A stretch of 6,325 nucleotides of DNA from Sphingomonas sp. Its GTDB lineage: Bacteria > Pseudomonadota > Alphaproteobacteria > Sphingomonadales > Sphingomonadaceae. The translations under genes were made by a program, and so were the position numbers. The stretch is from assembly GCA_013822915.1 (NCBI GenBank), contig PNLG01000363.1, positions 1 through 6,325 on the forward strand, in the 5' to 3' direction. This document shows, piece by piece, positions 6,171-6,325 of the stretch; positions within the stretch are counted from its first letter, which is position 1, and every line of letters begins with the position of its first letter. The notes beneath the pieces were generated by a model, which was given only the letters and a program-made list of their open reading frames with translations, searched no databases and was not told the DNA's origin.

Positions 6171-6325
6171 ATGCCGCGCCGTTCGCTGATTGCCGCGCTT
6201 GTCCTCCTCCTCCCCGCATCGGCAATGGCGCAGGAGGCAGCGGTGCAGGGTCAGCCGCCTGAGCGCATTCGCTCAATCCTGTTGAAACCTGGCGAAGCAT
6301 GCCCAGTTGCGACGGCCGAAAATGA
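6171..6325 (+). CDS. Predicted secreted protein of unknown function, 5' part (3' end outside window)
   Basis: I do not recognise a named family. The frame is open to the right edge and gives 51 complete codons. It begins with a clear Sec signal peptide: basic MPRRS, a hydrophobic core (IAALVLLLP), and a signal peptidase I site predicted after ASAMA, leaving a mature start at QEA. This predicts export to the periplasm or beyond; no lipobox Cys is present. The visible mature part is polar with one cysteine (GEACPVA, residues 41-47). Short secreted proteins with a Cys-Pro element soon after the signal occur in sphingomonads, but from this fragment that resemblance is only an impression. It is transcribed divergently from trpG, and nothing indicates a role in tryptophan synthesis. 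Confidence 0.75.
   Translation, partial: MPRRSLIAALVLLLPASAMAQEAAVQGQPPERIRSILLKPGEACPVATAEN

Overview
The window is GC-rich chromosomal DNA that reads as a core region of an alphaproteobacterium, most likely a sphingomonad (order Sphingomonadales). Three things point there: the high GC content; the gene order trpG-trpD-trpC-moaC-moeA-lexA facing comEC; and the lexA operator, which has the alphaproteobacterial GTTC-N7-GTTC form rather than the CTG-N10-CAG form of gammaproteobacteria. Genus-level placement is inference. I see no insertion sequences, phage genes, tRNA or rRNA genes, CRISPR arrays or signs of recent transfer.

Layout. Positions 2-1315 (+) hold the 3' part of comEC, a DNA-uptake channel gene cut by the left window edge. 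It meets lexA (1306-1980, -) tail to tail with a 10-base overlap. Upstream of lexA, and all on the minus strand, lies a tight run transcribed from right to left: trpG (5460-6044), trpD (4468-5463), trpC (3686-4471), moaC (3216-3689) and moeA (2038-3219). Each of the four junctions in this run is a 4-base stop/start overlap (GTGA, ATGA, ATGA, GTGA). A 57-base gap carrying a perfect SOS box separates moeA from lexA. To the right of trpG is a 126-base divergent spacer, then the start of a short secreted protein gene of unknown function (6171 to the window edge, +).

How the genes work together. TrpG supplies the glutamine amidotransferase subunit of anthranilate synthase; its partner TrpE is not in the window. 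TrpD and TrpC carry out the next step and, after the isomerase TrpF (also absent here), the indole-glycerol-phosphate step of tryptophan synthesis. MoaC and MoeA act early and late in molybdenum cofactor synthesis. LexA is the SOS repressor and very probably controls itself through the SOS box. No biochemical link between tryptophan, molybdopterin and SOS is visible; the grouping looks like a conserved syntenic operon.

All genes look intact apart from the two cut by the window edges. I found no undescribed system. The points worth a second look are organisational: the chain of translational overlaps, the absence of a visible terminator between moeA and lexA, and the overlapping convergent ends of lexA and comEC.
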